A stretch of 64,000 nt of DNA from Actinoplanes nipponensis (GCF_016862275.1 NZ_BOMQ01000081.1:1-64000); one strand, 5' to 3'; counted from the stretch's first letter, positions 36,866 to 45,348 are shown. The notes: generated by a model from the sequence alone, not told the origin. Numbers and translations: made by a program.

Positions 36866-37735
36866 TCAGCCTGCGGCCGAGGTGTCCCCGCGCTTGGCGT
36901 TCATGCTGGCCCTGATCTCGTCGAGCCGCGCCACGCTGGCCGGGTCGGCCGCCGGGGCGGCGCCGGTGCTGCCCGCCTCCACGGCCGGCTTCGCCGCGGC
37001 GCCGCCGAGCTGCTCGCCGGCCATGCTCGCCCGGATCTGCTCGAGCCGGGACGAACCGGCCATGTCGAGGCTCGACTTCTGCACCTCGAGCATGCGGCCC
37101 TCGACGGAGTTCGACGCCAGCTCGGCGCGGCCCATCGCGTTGGCGTACCGCTGCTCGATCTTGTCGCGGACCTCGTCCAGGGACGGGGTGTTGCCCGGCG
37201 CGGAGAGCGAGGACATCGACTCCAGCGACTTGGCCACCGTCTCCTGCATCTTGGCCTGCTCGAGCTGGCTGAGCAGGCGGGAGCGCTCGGCGATGCGCTG
37301 CTGGAGCACCATCGCGTTGTTCTCCACCGCCTTGCGGGCCTGCCCGGCCGCCGACAGCGCCTGGTCGTGCAGCGTCTTCAGGTCTTCCATCGACTGCTCG
37401 CCGGAGACCAGCTGGGTGGCCAGCGTCTGTGCGGTCGACTCGTACTTCTGCGCCTCGGCCTCGTCGCCGCCGGCCCGGGCCCGGTCGGCCAGCACCAGGG
37501 CCTGGCGGGCCATGCCCTGCAGCTTCTCGACCTCGGACATCTGCCGGGACAGCTTCATCTCCAGCTGCCGCTGGTTGCCGATCACGGCGGCGGCCTGCTG
37601 CACGAGCGCCTGGTGCTGGCGCTGGGCATCCTCGATGGCCTGCTGGATCTGCACCTTGGGGTCGGCGTACTCATCGATCTTGGCGCCGAACAGCGCCATC
37701 ATGTAGCGCCAGCCCTTGACGAACGGGTTCGCCAT
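36866..37735 (-). CDS. pspA: Phage shock protein A (PspA/IM30 family)
   Basis: A 289-residue peripheral membrane protein that polymerises on stressed membranes (ESCRT-III-like). It starts MANPFVKGWRYMMALFGAKI and is nearly all coiled coil to about residue 190. The C-terminal 75 residues carry a duplicated motif, RLEQIRASM and RLDEIRASM, separated by an Ala/Pro-rich linker, which is not part of the core fold and may bind partners. ATG 37735 is clear. It lies between clgR and pspM. A ClgR-box-like dyad about 100 bases upstream suggests direct activation by ClgR. Confidence 0.93.
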   Translation of the reverse strand: MANPFVKGWRYMMALFGAKIDEYADPKVQIQQAIEDAQRQHQALVQQAAAVIGNQRQLEMKLSRQMSEVEKLQGMARQALVLADRARAGGDEAEAQKYESTAQTLATQLVSGEQSMEDLKTLHDQALSAAGQARKAVENNAMVLQQRIAERSRLLSQLEQAKMQETVAKSLESMSSLSAPGNTPSLDEVRDKIEQRYANAMGRAELASNSVEGRMLEVQKSSLDMAGSSRLEQIRASMAGEQLGGAAAKPAVEAGSTGAAPAADPASVARLDEIRASMNAKRGDTSAAG

Positions 37736-37799
37736 ATCCGCGGTATCCCCTCAATGTCGCTCAGTCGGACGCGCCACCGACGCGGGACCGAGGGGTCTT

Positions 37800-37823
37800 C
37801 ACGATGGCGCGGAGTCCATCGTG
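37800..37823. promoter_or_regulatory. Inverted repeat in the pspA leader region
   Basis: CACGATGG and CCATCGTG form perfect 8-bp arms with an 8-base spacer, between the pspA start and the ClgR-box-like site. It could be a second operator or an RNA hairpin. Confidence 0.4.
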
Positions 37824-37831
37824 TCAGCTCC

Positions 37832-37844
37832 ACGCCACCGGCGT
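37832..37844. promoter_or_regulatory. ClgR-box-like site upstream of pspA
   Basis: ACGCC-ACC-GGCGT is a perfect dyad and contains CGC-N5-GCG, the core of the ClgR operator known from Corynebacterium and relatives (CGCYNANRGCG, one mismatch). It is about 100 bases upstream of the pspA start. Confidence 0.55.
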
Positions 37845-37909
37845 CACGTGACCTCGGGGGGATCTCAGGGTCTAGCGAGGGTTCCCCCGACAACGAGGCT
37901 ACGCGCCGA

Positions 37910-37938
37910 TACGCGTTCCGGCGACGCCGGAACGCGTA
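37910..37938 (-). terminator. Terminator after clgR
   Basis: A perfect 13-bp stem (TACGCGTTCCGGC with its complement) and a 3-base loop lie 17 bases past the clgR stop. It separates clgR from pspA transcription. Confidence 0.8.
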
Positions 37939-37954
37939 GCGGTCGGTGCGGGGA

Positions 37955-38434
37955 TCAGGCTGCGTACACGACGTCGCGGCCGCGCTTGCGGGTCGCGTGC
38001 AGAGTGGCCTTGAGCGGCGACTCCTGGCGGACGGAGACGGAGACCGTCCCGTCGGAGGTGACCTGGCGCACGGCCGGGGCCTCGCTGTGCTTGCCCGGCG
38101 CGGCCTTGAGCGGCGCGCCCTTGAGCGGGACGGGGCTCGCGCCGGCGCCGCTGGTTCCGACCGGGACGGGCTCCAGCGGGGCGAGCACGCCGTCGACGCC
38201 CTCGGCGAGCGCGAGCGTGCCACTGACCTCGCCCAGCACCTCGGACAGGCGGGCGCCGAGCGCCTCGCAGATCGCGGCGAGCAGCTCGCTGGACGCTTCC
38301 TTCTGGCCACGTTCGATCTCGGAGAGATACCCCAGGCTGACGTTGGCGGCGGTCGACACCTCACGCAGCGTGCGATGCTGACCCTGCCTGCGCGCCCGAA
38401 GTGCGTCACCGATAACCCGGCGTAGCAGGACCAT
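37955..38434 (-). CDS. clgR: ClgR-type XRE transcriptional regulator
   Basis: A 159-residue regulator. Residues about 1-70 form a Cro/CI helix-turn-helix (REVSTAANVSLGYLSEIERGQKEASSELL), which is diagnostic of ClgR/PspC-type factors. The rest is a variable region with a conserved C-terminal end (RKRGRDVVYAA). ClgR activates clp protease genes and, in mycobacteria, the psp operon, and is itself degraded by ClpCP through its C-terminal Ala residues; the AA ending here agrees. The ATG 38434 has an AGGAGGAGG ribosome site 5 bases upstream. The neighbours pspA and pspM support the role. Confidence 0.92.
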   Translation of the reverse strand: MVLLRRVIGDALRARRQGQHRTLREVSTAANVSLGYLSEIERGQKEASSELLAAICEALGARLSEVLGEVSGTLALAEGVDGVLAPLEPVPVGTSGAGASPVPLKGAPLKAAPGKHSEAPAVRQVTSDGTVSVSVRQESPLKATLHATRKRGRDVVYAA

Positions 38435-38626
38435 GGCACCTCCTCCTGCGGCGGGGCCGCCGGCAACCGCCGGAGGCTTCCCGCAACCGTACCCGCTGAG
38501 GGCTACACCGACATCCCGCCCCGCCGAAATCCTCCGGCCGGCGGGGACGCCCGACCGCCCGCGGGGCTGCTGATACAGCCGGTGGGCAGCCCGCGCCCAC
38601 TCACCCGTACGGGGCAACGCGGCAGC

Positions 38627-39142
38627 TCAGCTCGCGATTCCCGCGGTCGATCCGCGCAGCTCGGCGACGAGCAGCGACAGGACGGAGGTCACAGTCGCAT
38701 TCCGGACGTCCGCCCGGGAGCCCGGCAGGCGCAGCTCCCGGACGGTGGCGCCGCCCGGCCCGGCGACCGCCACGAAGACCAGCCCGACCGGCTTGCCGTC
38801 CTGCGGTTCGGGGCCGGCGACCCCGGTCGTGGCCAGGCCCCAGTCGCTGCCGCAGCGCTCCCGCGCCCCCTCGGCCAGCGCCAGCGCGACATCGGCGTCG
38901 ACCGGCCCGCGCTCGTCCAGCAGCTGCCGCGGCACGCCGGCCAGCGTGTGCTTCAGCTCGGTGGCGTAGACCACCAGGCCGCCCCGGAACACGGCGCTGA
39001 CCCCGGCGATCTCCACGATCGTGGCCGCCAGCAGGCCCCCGGTCAGCGACTCCGCGACCGCCAGGGTCTGGCGCCGCTCGACCAGCGCGTGCACCGCCGC
39101 GGCGGCGGCCACCCCGGGATCGTCGATCTGCTCCTCGCTCAT
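38627..39142 (-). CDS. pncC: CinA C-terminal-domain nicotinamide-nucleotide amidase (PncC)
   Basis: A 171-residue stand-alone CinA C-terminal domain. The motifs AVAESLTGGLLAATIVEIAG, FRGGLVVYATELKHTLAGV and GLATTGVAGPEPQDGKPVGL identify it. It deamidates nicotinamide mononucleotide to nicotinate mononucleotide in NAD recycling. The N-terminal MoCF-like domain of full CinA is absent, as is usual for actinobacterial copies in this neighbourhood. ATG 39142 is chosen; the longer frame overprints pgsA. It follows pgsA by 35 bases in the same orientation, so it belongs to the rimO-pgsA-cinA unit. Confidence 0.92.
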   Translation of the reverse strand: MSEEQIDDPGVAAAAAVHALVERRQTLAVAESLTGGLLAATIVEIAGVSAVFRGGLVVYATELKHTLAGVPRQLLDERGPVDADVALALAEGARERCGSDWGLATTGVAGPEPQDGKPVGLVFVAVAGPGGATVRELRLPGSRADVRNATVTSVLSLLVAELRGSTAGIAS

Positions 39143-39177
39143 GCCCCGATTGTGCCAACCGCGGGCGGGGCGCCGGG

Positions 39178-39771
39178 TCAGACCCGCTCGGCCCGCCGGC
39201 GCAACCGCAGCGCCTGCAGCACGTAGTCCGCCCCCGTGACCACGGTCACGATGAGCGCCGCGATCATCAGCACCGGGCCGACCACGTCGAACGGCTCCGG
39301 CACCGGCCACAGGAACCAGGCGATCGCCGCGATCTGCAGCACCGTCTTGAGCTTGCCGCCGCGGCTGGCCGGGATGACGCCGTACCGGATCACCCAGAAG
39401 CGCAGCGCCGTGACGCCCCACTCGCGCAGCAGGATCAGCCCGGTCACCCACCACGACAACCGGTCGTACGCCGACAGCAGCACCAGCGCGCTGCCGGTCA
39501 GCGCCTTGTCGGCGATCGGATCCGCGACCTTGCCGAAGGACGTGACCAGCTGGTAGCGCCGGGCGATCCAGCCGTCGGCGAAGTCGGTGGCCGACGCCAC
39601 GCAGAAGGTCAGGCAGGCCAGGATCCGCCAGCCGGACCCGGTCATCCCGGAGACGATGACGAACGCGACGAACACGGGGACGAGCACGATGCGGGCGGCC
39701 GTGAGCAGGTTGGCCGGGTTGTAGAGCGAGACCGGCCGCGGGGAGGCCACCGGCACCGGCTCGTCGGTCAC
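39178..39771 (-). CDS. pgsA: CDP-diacylglycerol-glycerol-3-phosphate 3-phosphatidyltransferase
   Basis: A 197-residue membrane enzyme that commits CDP-diacylglycerol to phosphatidylglycerol. The CDP-alcohol phosphotransferase motif is complete: DFADGWIARRYQLVTSFGKV followed by ADPIADK, giving the D-G-x2-A-R-x8-G-x3-D-x3-D pattern. It has about five transmembrane helices and starts NLLTAARIVLVPVFVAF after a Pro-rich N-terminus. The start GTG 39771 overlaps the rimO stop by 4 bases (GTGA), so the genes are translationally coupled. Confidence 0.93.
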   Translation of the reverse strand: MTDEPVPVASPRPVSLYNPANLLTAARIVLVPVFVAFVIVSGMTGSGWRILACLTFCVASATDFADGWIARRYQLVTSFGKVADPIADKALTGSALVLLSAYDRLSWWVTGLILLREWGVTALRFWVIRYGVIPASRGGKLKTVLQIAAIAWFLWPVPEPFDVVGPVLMIAALIVTVVTGADYVLQALRLRRRAERV

Positions 39772-41249
39772 GACGCTGCCGTCGCTACCGCGGAGACCGC
39801 CCCCGACGCGGCGGAGATCATGGCGACCGGCACGGCGACCAGGTCGACGCCCTCGGTGCCGGTGACCCGGGCCCGCACGAAGTCGCCGGGGCGCAGCACC
39901 GCCAGGTCGACGCCCTCGTCGCCGGCGACCAGCGTGGTCGAGCCGTCCACCTCGGGCGCCTGGTGCGCGGCGCGGCCCTCGATCTCGCCGTCGTCGACGG
40001 TGTCCACCAGGACCTCGACGATCGAGCCCAGCCGGTCCTCGGCCCGCTGAGCGCACAGCTCGTCGGCCAGGTCACTGATCCGGGCGTACCGGCGCTTGAT
40101 GGTGTCCTCGCGGACCTTGCCGGGCAGCCCGGCGGCCTCGGTGCCGTCCTCGTCGCTGTAGTCGAAGACGCCGATGGCGTCGAGCCGGGCCGCGGTCAGG
40201 AACCGGACCAGCTCGTCCACGTCCTGCCGGGTCTCGCCGGGGAAGCCGACGATGAAGTTGCTGCGCGCGCCCGCCTCGGGGGCCAGCGCGCGGGCGGAGG
40301 CCAGCAGGTCGAGGAACCGGTCGGTGGAGCCGAACCGGCGCATCCGGCGCAGCACGGGCTCGCTGGAATGCTGGAAGGACAGGTCGTAGTACGCCGCGAC
40401 GCCCGGCGTGGTGGCGATCGTCTCGACCAGGCCGGGCCGGGTCTCGGCGGGCTGCAGGTAGCTGGCCCGGACCCGGACGATGCCGGGCACCGCGGCCAGC
40501 TGGGGCAGCAGCTTCTCCAGCGCGCGCGGGTCGCCGAGGTCCTTGCCGTAGGAGGTGCTGTTCTCGCTGACCAGCACCAGCTCGCGGACGCCGGTGCCGG
40601 CCAGCCACTCGGCCTCGGCCAGCAGCTCCTGCGGGTCCCGGGAGACGAAGGCGCCGCGGAACGCGGGGATGGCGCAGAACGTGCACCGCCGGTCGCAGCC
40701 GCTGGCCAGCTTGAGGCTGGCCACCGGGCCGTTGTCCAGCCGGCGGCGCAGCACCTGGCGCAGGTGCGCGGGGGTGTGCTCGTCGACGGTGGCGTGGCCG
40801 GGCACGACCACCTTGGCCGCCTGCCGGGCGACCGGGGTCAGCGGCAGCAGCTCGCGGCGGTCCCGCGGGGTGTGCGCGTCGAACCGCTCGCCGGCCAGCA
40901 CGCCGTCGAGCCGGGCGGCGATGTCGGTGTAGTCGTCGAAGCCGAGCACGGCCTGCGCCTCGGGCAGGCTGTCGGCGAGCTCCTTGCCGTACCGCTCGGC
41001 CATGCAGCCGGCGGCGACCACCTTGGCCCCGGTCTCGGCCGCGGCCAGCAGCGTCTCGATGGAGTCCTGCTTGGCCTTCTCGACGAAGCCGCACGTGTTG
41101 ACGAGCACCACGTCGGCGCTGTCGGCATCGGTGCTGACCTGCCAGCCACCGGCGTCGAGCCGGGCGGCCAGCTCCTCGGAGTCGACCTCGTTGCGGGCAC
41201 AGCCGAGGGTGAGCAGGGCGACACGGCGGGGGGCAGGGGTTACCGACAC
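39768..41249 (-). CDS. rimO: Ribosomal protein S12 methylthiotransferase RimO
   Basis: A 493-residue radical-SAM enzyme that adds a methylthio group to the conserved Asp of ribosomal protein S12. An N-terminal MTTase domain holds the three cluster Cys (LTLGCARNEVDSE, NTCGFVEKAKQDS, AAGCMAERYG), a radical-SAM domain has CDRRCTFC, and a C-terminal TRAM domain covers the last about 70 residues. RimO is distinguished from MiaB by the pattern around CDRRCTFCAIPAFRGAFVSR. The start is taken at GTG 41249 (VSVTPAPRRVALLTLG); the upstream frame is open but repetitive and non-homologous, with a weak GGA near the start. pgsA is coupled downstream. Confidence 0.93.
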   Translation of the reverse strand: MSVTPAPRRVALLTLGCARNEVDSEELAARLDAGGWQVSTDADSADVVLVNTCGFVEKAKQDSIETLLAAAETGAKVVAAGCMAERYGKELADSLPEAQAVLGFDDYTDIAARLDGVLAGERFDAHTPRDRRELLPLTPVARQAAKVVVPGHATVDEHTPAHLRQVLRRRLDNGPVASLKLASGCDRRCTFCAIPAFRGAFVSRDPQELLAEAEWLAGTGVRELVLVSENSTSYGKDLGDPRALEKLLPQLAAVPGIVRVRASYLQPAETRPGLVETIATTPGVAAYYDLSFQHSSEPVLRRMRRFGSTDRFLDLLASARALAPEAGARSNFIVGFPGETRQDVDELVRFLTAARLDAIGVFDYSDEDGTEAAGLPGKVREDTIKRRYARISDLADELCAQRAEDRLGSIVEVLVDTVDDGEIEGRAAHQAPEVDGSTTLVAGDEGVDLAVLRPGDFVRARVTGTEGVDLVAVPVAMISAASGAVSAVATAAS

Positions 41250-41884
41250 TCCGACAAGGCTACCGGGCGCGCGTTGTCCTGCCTTCGCCCGTCCAGCCAG
41301 CGGCCGAATATCGATCCAACCCCCACCGATACGAAACCCGATCCGGCACGAAACCCGATCCAGTACGAAACCCGATCCGGTACGCCGACACCCCGCCCCA
41401 ACCGCACCACCACCTCCCGCCCCGACGAACCGACCCCCTGCCGGGCCACCCGCCGGGCCGGCGCGCCGGGCTGACCGCGCGATCCCCCGCCACCGGTGCC
41501 CGCCGATCCCGCAAGTGTTGATCTTGGGCGGCGCCCGACTGACGCGGCCGGGCCCTGCCCGTGCCGCTGGCCCGCGGGCCGGGGCGGCGCCGGAAGCCGG
41601 ACAGGCAGCGGCGAGCAGCGAAGACAACGAGGCGGACCCGGACGGCCGCGGGCCGTCGAGCACCGTCCTCGCCGACCCGGGACCTCTAGGCCGCCCTCAC
41701 CGGTGATCACGAGCCGCTTCGACGCGAGCAGACGCAGAGGGCTCGCCGGGTTCAGCTCTCAGCCCGGAACGGGCCGCACTTCGGTGACCGACCCCACAAG
41801 TCGCTCCGTGAGGCGGAGACGTGGTGTTGCAGTTGTGGCGTTGGTGCGCCGTACCGGATAAGGCCTGAAGCCCCCCGGAAAGCC
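41250..41884. other. Gene-free region between ftsK and rimO
   Basis: These 635 bases contain no supported gene. Frames here are open extensions of rimO and ftsK antisense or low-complexity Arg/Pro sequence. It includes a 17-bp tandem repeat (41330-41380). No clear promoter, riboswitch or terminator was recognised, although rimO presumably starts from a promoter here. Confidence 0.55.
41330..41380. repeat. Three 17-bp tandem repeats
   Basis: TACGAAACCCGATCCGG, CACGAAACCCGATCCAG and TACGAAACCCGATCCGG follow directly, with a partial fourth (TACG). They lie 81 bases or more upstream of rimO. The repeat could be a binding array or slippage product. Confidence 0.9.
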
Positions 41885-44446
41885 TCAGTCGACCCTCAGT
41901 GTTGCGAGCGTTTCCTCGAGTTCGTCGGGTTTGATCAGCACCTCGCGGGCCTTGGACCCCTCCGACGGCCCGACGATCCCGCGGGTCTCCATCAGGTCCA
42001 TCAGCCGGCCGGCCTTGGCGAAGCCGACCCGCAGCTTGCGCTGGAGCATGGAGGTCGAGCCGAACTGCGAGGTGACCACCAGCTCGATGGCCTGCAGCAG
42101 CACCTCGAGGTCCTCGCCGACCTCCTCGTCGATCTGCTTCTTCTTGCTCTCCGGCGGCGCGGTCACGTCCGGGCGGAACTCCGGCTCGCGCTGGTCCTTG
42201 CAGAACTTGACGACGTCGGCGATCTCCGACTCGTCCACCCAGGCGCCCTGGAACCGGGCCGGTTTGCTGGCCCCCATGGGCAGGAACAGGCCGTCGCCGC
42301 GGCCCAGCAGCTTCTCGGCGCCGGGCTGGTCGAGGATGACCCGGGAGTCGGCCAGCGAGCTGGTGGCGAAGGCCAGCCGGGACGGGACGTTGGCCTTGAT
42401 CAGGCCGGTGACCACGTCGACGCTGGGTCGCTGGGTGGCCAGGACCAGGTGGATGCCCGCGGCGCGGGCGAGCTGGGTGATCCGGACCACCGAGTCCTCG
42501 ACGTCGCGCGGGGCGACCATCATCAGGTCGGCCAGCTCGTCGACGATCACCAGCAGGTACGGGTACGGCTTCATCACCCGGTCGACGCCCGGCGGAGCCG
42601 TGATCTCGCCGCTGCGCACCTTGCGGTTGAAGTCGTCGATGTGGCGTACCCCGTTGGCGGCGAGGTCGTCGTAGCGCATGTCCATCTCGCGGACGACCCA
42701 TTCGAGGGCGTCGGCGGCCTTCTTGGCGTTGGTGACGATCGGCGTGACCAGGTGCGGGATGCCCTCGTAGGCGGTCATCTCGACCCGCTTGGGGTCGACC
42801 AGCAGCAGCCGCACCTCGTCCGGGGTGGCCCGGGTGAGGATCGACACGAGCAGCGAGTTGAGGCAGGAGCTCTTGCCCGCGCCGGTCGCGCCGGCGATCA
42901 GGATGTGCGGCATCTTGGCCAGATTGGCCACCACGAACCGGCCCTCGATGTCCTTGCCCAGGGCCACCAGCATCGGGTGGTGGTCGGCGGTGGCCGCGTG
43001 CGAGCGCAGCACGTCGCCGAGCGACACGTTCTCCGGGTCGGTGTTGGGGATCTCCACGCCGACCGCGCTCTTGCCCGGGATCGGGCTGAGGATCCGCACG
43101 TCGGGCGACTTGACCGCGTAGGCGATGTTGCGGGAGAGCTGGGTGATCCGCTCGACCTTGACGCCCGGGCCGACCTCCACCTCGTAGCGGGTGACCGTCG
43201 GGCCGCGGGTGAAGCCGGTGACCTGGGCGTCCAGGTTGAACTGGTCGAAGACGCCGGTCAGCGCGGCCATGATCTCGTCGTTGGCCTTGCTGCGGGACTT
43301 CGGCGCCGCGCCCTTGCCCAGCAGGCTCGGCGGCGGCAGCCGGTAGTCGCCCTCGACGGCCGAGATGTCGAGCTGCTCGGCCCGGGTGGGCAGCGGCGAG
43401 TGCTCCGGCGGCTCGGGTGTCTTGCGGCTGGCCGGCACCTTCTTGCCCCGCGGGACCAGCACCGTGTCGTGCACGATCGGGTCCTCGTCGAAGACCACGG
43501 CGGGCCCGTCGTCGGGATCCGGGGCCAGCCCGATGTCGGCCAGCGAACCCTGCCGGCGGCGGGCCGGGGCCCGCCGCTTGCTCTCGCCGTCGCCGGGCTC
43601 GTCGAGGTCGGGCAGGTCGGGGTCGGCCCCGGGCAGCGGCGCGCGGGCCGACGAGCGGCCGAGCAGCACGTCGGTGAGCAGCATCAGCCGCTCCGGGATC
43701 CGGTTGATCGGCGTCGCGGTGATGACCAGCAGACCGAAGATCAACAGCAACACCAACAGCGGTACGGCCACCCACGCCGTCACCGCGTTCTCCAGCAGGG
43801 CGCCCACGCCGAAGCCGATCAGCCCGCCCGCGCCGTTCAGCTCGACGTCGTCGGCCGGCCGCTGGGCCACGTGCAGCAGGCTGGCCGTGGCGACGATCAG
43901 CGCGCCCCAGCCGACGACGGACCGGCCCCGGTGCTCCGGATCGGCGGGCTTGCGCATGAGCCGGACCGCGCCGTAGAGCAGCAGCAGCGGCAGGAACACC
44001 GACAGGGCGCCGAAGAACAGCCGGACCGCGTCGGCCAGCCGGGCGCCGACCGGACCCGCGGAACCGGCCCAGACCGCCACCCCGACCAGGATGGCCAGGC
44101 CCAGCATGAGCAGCCCGGCGCCGTCGCGGCGGTGCTCCGGGTCGATCTCCTTGGCCGTCGCGGCCTGCCGGCCGACCCCGCGGGCGACCCAGCCGACGCT
44201 GTGGGCCAGGCCCATCCAGAGGGCGCCGACGCCGCGGCCGACCCCGCCGGCCAGCGCCGAGCCGACGCCGGGCCGGGCGCGGGTGGCGCTGCGGGCCCGG
44301 CTACGGGCAGCCGGACGCGCCGCCTTCTTCGCCGCCGTCTTGCGGGCGGGCTGACGCGCCGCCGGTTGCCGGGCACGCGCCGACGCGGCACCGCGCGTGG
44401 TGGACGCGGCGCGGCCCCGGCTCGCCGGAGGAGTACGGCCCGCCAT
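41885..44446 (-). CDS. ftsK: DNA translocase FtsK/SpoIIIE
   Basis: An 853-residue septal DNA pump. A basic Ala/Arg-rich N-terminus (about 1-75, RKTAAKKAARPAARSRARS) precedes four transmembrane helices (about 75-260), a linker, the motor with Walker A GATGAGKS (about 518-526) and Walker B LVIVDELADLMM, and the C-terminal gamma winged helix (ASMLQRKLRVGFAKAGRLMDL, cited from SMLQRKLRVGFAKAG). It clears chromosomes from closing septa and helps resolve dimers. ATG 44446 is chosen because the upstream extension overprints the ybjN region. Divergent ybjN is 88 bases away. No obvious terminator follows its stop. Confidence 0.95.
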   Translation of the reverse strand: MAGRTPPASRGRAASTTRGAASARARQPAARQPARKTAAKKAARPAARSRARSATRARPGVGSALAGGVGRGVGALWMGLAHSVGWVARGVGRQAATAKEIDPEHRRDGAGLLMLGLAILVGVAVWAGSAGPVGARLADAVRLFFGALSVFLPLLLLYGAVRLMRKPADPEHRGRSVVGWGALIVATASLLHVAQRPADDVELNGAGGLIGFGVGALLENAVTAWVAVPLLVLLLIFGLLVITATPINRIPERLMLLTDVLLGRSSARAPLPGADPDLPDLDEPGDGESKRRAPARRRQGSLADIGLAPDPDDGPAVVFDEDPIVHDTVLVPRGKKVPASRKTPEPPEHSPLPTRAEQLDISAVEGDYRLPPPSLLGKGAAPKSRSKANDEIMAALTGVFDQFNLDAQVTGFTRGPTVTRYEVEVGPGVKVERITQLSRNIAYAVKSPDVRILSPIPGKSAVGVEIPNTDPENVSLGDVLRSHAATADHHPMLVALGKDIEGRFVVANLAKMPHILIAGATGAGKSSCLNSLLVSILTRATPDEVRLLLVDPKRVEMTAYEGIPHLVTPIVTNAKKAADALEWVVREMDMRYDDLAANGVRHIDDFNRKVRSGEITAPPGVDRVMKPYPYLLVIVDELADLMMVAPRDVEDSVVRITQLARAAGIHLVLATQRPSVDVVTGLIKANVPSRLAFATSSLADSRVILDQPGAEKLLGRGDGLFLPMGASKPARFQGAWVDESEIADVVKFCKDQREPEFRPDVTAPPESKKKQIDEEVGEDLEVLLQAIELVVTSQFGSTSMLQRKLRVGFAKAGRLMDLMETRGIVGPSEGSKAREVLIKPDELEETLATLRVD

Positions 44447-44504
44447 GGGCACTACCGTAACGGGATCACTCTCGCGAGTCCGCGCGCCGCACCGTGACCA
44501 GGTT

Positions 44505-45287
44505 TCACTTTTTCCCCCGTTTAGGATCAACGGCATGTCCGATTCGCCGCAACCGCTCAGCCACGACATGATCATCGACGCGCTGAACGCCCGCGAGTTC
44601 GCCCACTTCGTCGACGACGACGGTGACATCGGCGGGAACTGGCAAGGCTGCCTGATCTACTTCTTCCGGCTCGGGAAGGAGGCGGAGGTCCTGCAGGTCC
44701 GTACGCTCACCCGGACGGTCTTCAGCACCGACGACGTGCCCCGGCTCTACGCCTTCTGCAACGCCTGGAACCACGACCGGCTGTGGCCCAAGGCGTACGT
44801 GCACACGGCCGACGACGGCACCGTCCGGGTGGTCGGGGAGGTCGTCGGCGACTGGGAGCGCGGGGTCACGCCGGCGCAGCTCGACCAGCTGATGATCTGC
44901 GGCATCGCGACCGGCTGCGAGCTGGCCGACGCGGTCGCGGAGCTGTGAGCGGAGGGCGAAGCCGGCCCACGAGATGAGCACGAGCACGGCCACCGCGATC
45001 CGGGCCGCCCACTCGTAGCCGTGCGGGTAGAACACGCCCGCGACGTGGTTGTCCAGGAAGCCGCCCGCCAGCGGGCCGAGTCCCAGGCCCTCCCGGCCGC
45101 GGTCCTCCAGCCAGGTCAGCGGGCAGTACCACTGGGCCACCACGATCACCACCAGCCAGCCGGCGGCCGCCGCCTGGAGCCAGATCAGCTTGCGCCAGCG
45201 CCAGGCGAGGAAGCCGCCGAAGATGCCGAAGGCCAGGAAGGCGAAGTGCGCGCCCACGGCCGCGGCGATCAGGATTCGGTAGCCCAC
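44505..45287 (-). CDS. DUF2784-type membrane protein, frame running through ybjN antisense
   Basis: The first about 125 residues form a DUF2784-like membrane protein with about four hydrophobic segments (ILIAAAVGAHFAFLAFGIFGG, LVVIVVAQWYCPLTWLEDRG, FYPHGYEWAARIAVAVLVL). DUF2784 proteins normally end about there (110-130 residues), but this frame has no stop and continues about 135 codons to 44505, fully antisense to ybjN. That second half has no membrane or domain features and looks like the reverse of ybjN. Either the stop has been lost and the protein has a C-terminal extension, or the sequence carries a frame error. Start is GTG 45287. Function unknown. Confidence 0.6.
   Translation of the reverse strand: MGYRILIAAAVGAHFAFLAFGIFGGFLAWRWRKLIWLQAAAAGWLVVIVVAQWYCPLTWLEDRGREGLGLGPLAGGFLDNHVAGVFYPHGYEWAARIAVAVLVLISWAGFALRSQLRDRVGQLAAGRDAADHQLVELRRRDPALPVADDLPDHPDGAVVGRVHVRLGPQPVVVPGVAEGVEPGHVVGAEDRPGERTDLQDLRLLPEPEEVDQAALPVPADVTVVVDEVGELAGVQRVDDHVVAERLRRIGHAVDPKRGKK
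44522..44527 (+). promoter_or_regulatory. Possible -10 for a leaderless ybjN mRNA
   Basis: TAGGAT lies 7 bases before the ybjN ATG; there is no ribosome site. The region upstream (ftsK-ybjN, 88 bases) is divergent. Confidence 0.35.
44535..44948 (+). CDS. YbjN-domain protein
   Basis: A 137-residue protein of the YbjN family, a type III secretion chaperone-like fold. It shows LSHDMIIDALNAREFAHFVDDDGDIGGNW near the N-terminus (key LNAREF, DDDGDIGG), a central LYAFCNAWNHDRLWPKAY and a C-terminal ATGCELADAVAEL. The function is unknown; in other bacteria YbjN affects motility and stress. It is divergent from ftsK and probably leaderless. Its whole length is overlapped on the other strand by the DUF2784 frame. 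Confidence 0.85.
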   Translation: MSDSPQPLSHDMIIDALNAREFAHFVDDDGDIGGNWQGCLIYFFRLGKEAEVLQVRTLTRTVFSTDDVPRLYAFCNAWNHDRLWPKAYVHTADDGTVRVVGEVVGDWERGVTPAQLDQLMICGIATGCELADAVAEL

Positions 45288-45311
45288 GGGTCCACGGTAG
45301 GCGACGCAGCA

Positions 45312-45348
45312 CTGCCCGCGCAGGACGGAGGATGGCCCGCGCGGGCAG
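45312..45348 (-). terminator. Hairpin after the streptogrisin-type protease gene
   Basis: Perfect 10-bp arms CTGCCCGCGC/GCGCGGGCAG with a 17-base loop lie 18 bases past the protease stop, just upstream of the DUF2784 gene. Confidence 0.55.

Noticed and set aside
37860..37897. TTGTCG...TAGACC pair upstream of pspA
   Set aside because: The spacing does not fit either the 11-base damage-type spacer or the normal 17 bases.
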